In this document: positions 61,098 to 64,000 of the stretch, one piece after another
Layout: every line of letters begins with the position of its first letter
Numbering within the stretch: position 1 is the first letter of the stretch
From: Schizochytrium sp. TIO01
Taxonomy: Eukaryota; Sar; Bigyra; Thraustochytrida; Thraustochytriidae
Assembly: GCA_004764695.1 (NCBI GenBank)
Contig: SMSO01000037.1
Span: 4,710,337-4,774,336, forward strand
Reading direction: 5' to 3'
DNA length: 64,000 bases
Program-made: the position numbers and the translations under genes
Notes under the pieces: model-generated
Told to the model about the DNA's origin: nothing
The model's input: only the letters and a program-made list of their open reading frames with translations
The model's database searches: none

Positions 61098-61338
61098 TCA
61101 CGCAAAATTGATATGACCATCCTCAATGATACAGGTCCCATCACTATCAAAAGATTTTTCTTTAATCCTAGATAAAACATCGATCTCCATTCTGAGCCAG
61201 CGTGGGCTTATTGGTACCGTACACGACTCCAAAGAGAGCCCTGTTTTGCCATCAAAAGTCAAAACCTTGCTGCCATCTTCTCTAGCAAGCCCGTGCCACC
61301 ACGCGATGCTCATGTCTGAATCACCACGATGCTGCCCC
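61098..61338 (-). CDS. ADAT1: LRR-ADAT1 fusion, C-terminal segment
   Basis: About 80 codons in the frame that takes over from the main segment. It has SIAWWHGL followed by KVLTFDGKTGL, matching the AISW/SxNW strand and the glycine-rich turn near the end of the ADAT1/ADAR deaminase domain, so it is almost certainly the missing end of the protein next door. It lines up with the main frame if the GGGG run (61335-61338, minus strand) is one base too short. No ATG opens it. The C-terminus stops soon after, shorter than animal ADAT1. Confidence 0.8.
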
Positions 61339-63520
61339 AATGCATTCCTCCAAGGTCGGACAGGATTTCTCGTGTTCCGCAAGAGTTAGGAATCACTTCT
61401 TCACATCGCGGAGACCATTTGCGACCAATGACGACTCCTGTCAAGGGGACCTTGTCAAATATAGCCTTGAAAAGCTTGCCTTGTAAGCCATCGCGTGTCC
61501 AACGTTGAATTTTGTCAGTACAACTATGTCGCTCACCTGGTTGAAACGCGGCACACGCAGAGCCCATTCCTCCCTTGCAATAAGACACAGCTGGGTTTAA
61601 AGATAGTGAGCTTGCAGCCCCACAAGGGGCTAGGCTAGTGTAAAGATAAAAACGAACATTGGGACGCAAAGACCACGTACCGTTGCTTTGAAAGAACATA
61701 GACCTTTCTGAAGTTTGTCTACTTTTCAAAGCTTTGAAGGTTTGGGCATGCAAATATTTGCGTAACCCCCTGCGAGCCAAAACCTCGGCATGAGAATCCT
61801 TTACACGATTATCTTGTTTGTCAGCTGAGGCAAGCTTCGCATCCACAAACCTTGTTCCTACACCAAGGGACACTAGAGATAGCCGCCCTTGGTACAATTG
61901 AACAAAGCCAGCGACTACGGATTGCCCAATCGTATTTTCAGCATGACCTGAACAAAGATTATAATAACCAGCAATACACAGTCGCGCAATCTCGTCTGCG
62001 TTGCCCTCGGCAATCATCATCTCGTCTTTTGGCAGAACCTCAAGACAATAGTCCATATTAGAGAAAATCTCTGACTTGTGCAAATCTTCCACTATTTTTT
62101 CAGGATTAGGAATCCCAATACGCTGTTCCTGACGAGCACTCAGGAAGTCATTCAATTGTGTCATTTCGTCTTCTGTAATGAGGGAATTACCATGTAACCA
62201 TATTGTGTGTATCTGATCAAACTGGCGAAGGAAAGGAAAGAGTAGCTGAACAGACTCTGCAGAAAGGCAATTGTAGTCCAAGTGAAGTTCTTCCAAAGAC
62301 GAGTAGCCTCGCTCCATCGTAATTGCCTCTAAAACAATCTGGAGATCCTCATCAGTAAGACCATTAGAGCCAAGGTCGAGGCTTTTAAGGCGTCTATGAG
62401 AAACTACGCTTGCACCAAAATCTGCCCAATGTGACCCCGGCAGGTTGCTATAGACCTCAATGATCTCAAGACAACTCACGATCTGGCTTCCACTTTTCAG
62501 CGCAGCGCCTAAAGCGCTGGCCCCAGCTGCACCAATGCCAGCCTTCGCAAGACCCAGTACACGAAGATGACTCCACGATAAACCCCTGTCAAAGCTACTA
62601 CTAAGAAAATCTGCAAGTATTTGTGCACCTTCATTGCCTAGCATTCGTTGATTTAAGGAGCGCAGTAAATCAGGATCTCGATCTCTCATCTCATACGGTA
62701 AAGACCCAATAAGTGTATTAATCGCAAGCTGCCCTTCCAATCGACTTGCAGCCTCAGCACTCACCTTCGGATTATCTAGGAGAAGCACAGTACGAAGCTC
62801 TTCCGATTGGATAGCTACATCTCGCAATATCTCAATTCCCTCATCACATATATTGTTCTTGGACAGAATAAGCTTTTGAACTTTAAAGCGGATTGAAAGT
62901 CCAGCGATAAGCTTGACATCATCAAATTGCCCAAGTACGCTTCCAATATTCAACTTGGATAGCTTCACCTCCTTCGAGTGTTTCTCTTGGGCTCTTTGAA
63001 ATTCTTTTTCGATAGCTGCCAGAATGCACTTCAGACGTCCAGAGACTTTTGCAGACCTTTCTCGACGTATGGCAACCTCACTTTCTGCATCAGATCTCAA
63101 TTCTCGAAACTGAAGCGAAATGTGTTTCAGGTTGCTCTTTATTTCATGACGTTTCAATAGCAAATTCTTGATGAACACATCTATGCATAGACAAGAACGT
63201 GATGGGACACCTATCTTCAGGAATGATATTTTGGAAGTAAAACGGATGGCTCGCTTCGACGCAGCGAGAGGTTTTCGTGGAGCAAGATAGTTCACCAAAA
63301 TCTGGGTTGTACTCCGAGTCCCACTACATTCACAAAGATGTTCAGTCTGAGCAATTTTGCCATTTTCTTCGATAGTCACTTTCAGAGAACATAGGGTATC
63401 AGTCTTTGCTACTGATTGAATGAGTGACCATATCTCTAACGGGTCCTGCGGCACTTTAGGCTCAACTTCTGAACTCTCTACCACGCCTACCTCGCCCATC
63501 AACAGAATCGTGCGCGACAT
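61310..63520 (-). CDS. ADAT1: LRR-ADAT1 fusion, main segment (tRNA adenosine deaminase)
   Basis: 736 codons from ATG 63520. Residues 1-190: unrecognised, helical from 120. Residues 195-460: ribonuclease-inhibitor-type leucine-rich repeats (LILSKNNICDEGIEIL, LRVLGLAKAGIGAAGASAL, LKSLDLGSNGLTDEDL, LEELHLDYNCLSAESVQLL, IWLHGNSLI). Residues 508 to the end: A-deaminase domain, starting ADEIARLCIAGYY as in ADAT1. Zinc/catalytic residues are all present: His577 and Glu579 in DSHAEVLARRG, Cys633 in LAPCGAAS, Cys667 in SCTDKIQRW. The SCTDK and HAE context is ADAT1-like; ADAT1 deaminates A37 of tRNA-Ala to inosine. No dsRNA-binding domain is present. LRRs joined to ADAT1 are unexpected. The TGA at 61310 cuts the domain; the neighbouring frame completes it. 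Confidence 0.9.
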   Translation of the reverse strand: MSRTILLMGEVGVVESSEVEPKVPQDPLEIWSLIQSVAKTDTLCSLKVTIEENGKIAQTEHLCECSGTRSTTQILVNYLAPRKPLAASKRAIRFTSKISFLKIGVPSRSCLCIDVFIKNLLLKRHEIKSNLKHISLQFRELRSDAESEVAIRRERSAKVSGRLKCILAAIEKEFQRAQEKHSKEVKLSKLNIGSVLGQFDDVKLIAGLSIRFKVQKLILSKNNICDEGIEILRDVAIQSEELRTVLLLDNPKVSAEAASRLEGQLAINTLIGSLPYEMRDRDPDLLRSLNQRMLGNEGAQILADFLSSSFDRGLSWSHLRVLGLAKAGIGAAGASALGAALKSGSQIVSCLEIIEVYSNLPGSHWADFGASVVSHRRLKSLDLGSNGLTDEDLQIVLEAITMERGYSSLEELHLDYNCLSAESVQLLFPFLRQFDQIHTIWLHGNSLITEDEMTQLNDFLSARQEQRIGIPNPEKIVEDLHKSEIFSNMDYCLEVLPKDEMMIAEGNADEIARLCIAGYYNLCSGHAENTIGQSVVAGFVQLYQGRLSLVSLGVGTRFVDAKLASADKQDNRVKDSHAEVLARRGLRKYLHAQTFKALKSRQTSERSMFFQSNGTWSLRPNVRFYLYTSLAPCGAASSLSLNPAVSYCKGGMGSACAAFQPGERHSCTDKIQRWTRDGLQGKLFKAIFDKVPLTGVVIGRKWSPRCEEVIPNSCGTREILSDLGGMHWGSIVVIQT

Positions 63521-64000
63521 TGTGAAACTCTAGCTGCTGACACCTTTCGCAGGTTGGTACACCCAGCAGGGTTCCGGTATGAGTGAGGGCGCCGTGCTTA
63601 AACCCCATCCAAGAGGTTTTCGCACCACAGAACAAGCATTTCTATATGTTGCCACAAAGGTTTTGTTCAAACAACCTTCTGTTTGTTAACCATCACTTCA
63701 TCGAATTTTATTTTATTTTTTGCACTGAGGTAAAACATTCAATAACCTTTGATCCAAGCAATACCAAGATTGCCCCTACTTACGCCAACATTGGCGTCAC
63801 GTCACGTCGTTCATACACATCGTAGACCTCATCTCGACCAAAACATGCTTCTTTACAAGCAATGGTTATCGCTTGCCTTATTTTCCCGAGTCCCCATACC
63901 CAGCCCAATCTCGAAATTAGATTGAAGTAGCTCAGTTCTGCATCAGTTCTGGACTAGTTCTATTTACTATCCGCTTATTCACCACTGGTTTTTCTTTCCT
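63521..64000. other. Upstream region of the LRR-ADAT1 gene
   Basis: Promoter side of the minus-strand gene, running to the window edge. An 80-codon frame (63583-63825, +) has no recognisable domain. Nothing else seen. Confidence 0.5.

Overview
The window is nuclear DNA from an intron-poor, flagellated microbial eukaryote. The evidence is long single-exon reading frames that all end at ordinary stop codons (so the standard code), eukaryote-only families (RGP1, ABCA, CFAP47, CFAP58, UNC119, ADAT1, METTL6-type, CAF16-type) and AT-rich gaps without bacterial-style operons. Two axonemal proteins (CFAP47, CFAP58) and the ciliary cargo carrier UNC119 imply a motile cilium. Large, almost intronless genes with a fungus/plant/animal mix would fit a stramenopile such as a labyrinthulomycete (thraustochytrid). 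That placement is inference only. I see no viral, transposon, CRISPR or bacterial-island gene.

Layout, left to right. 0-8.3 kb: NUDIX-domain protein (+), RGP1-like Rab-GEF subunit (-), protein with two cyclic-nucleotide-binding domains (+). 8.7-17.7 kb (-): a giant protein of about 3,000 residues built from roughly ten GAF-like modules and coiled coils, split in this sequence by three single-base frame breaks. 18.4-27.8 kb (-): full-length ABCA transporter, a 3.2-kb gap, and an EMB8/ABHD1-3-type alpha/beta hydrolase. 28.6-33.7 kb: CFAP58 (+, one frame break) and a MATE exporter (-). 33.7-38.0 kb: a 4.3-kb gene-poor region. 38.0-47.3 kb (-): intact 3,124-residue CFAP47. 48.6-54.0 kb: compact group of CAF16-like ABC ATPase (+), METTL6-type tRNA methyltransferase (-), small one-pass membrane protein (+), and a protein with about eight LY-x(n)-CTFxPxxN repeats (-). 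56.3-63.5 kb: beta-ketoacyl synthase (+), UNC119 (+), and an unusual LRR-ADAT1 fusion (-, one frame break).

How the genes relate: most neighbours are divergent or convergent rather than co-directional, so each probably has its own promoter. Functional themes are cilium structure and cargo (CFAP58, CFAP47, UNC119), membrane traffic and transport (RGP1, ABCA, MATE), tRNA modification (METTL6-type m3C and ADAT1-type A-to-I) and probable ligand-sensing scaffolds (multi-GAF and CNBD proteins). The items most worth following are the LRR-ADAT1 fusion, the multi-GAF giant, the CTFxPxxN-repeat protein, the cluster of homopolymer-associated frame breaks (two of them at an identical TGGGGCA), and short TAGGTAG/CTACTA-type motifs that recur in nearly every gap.
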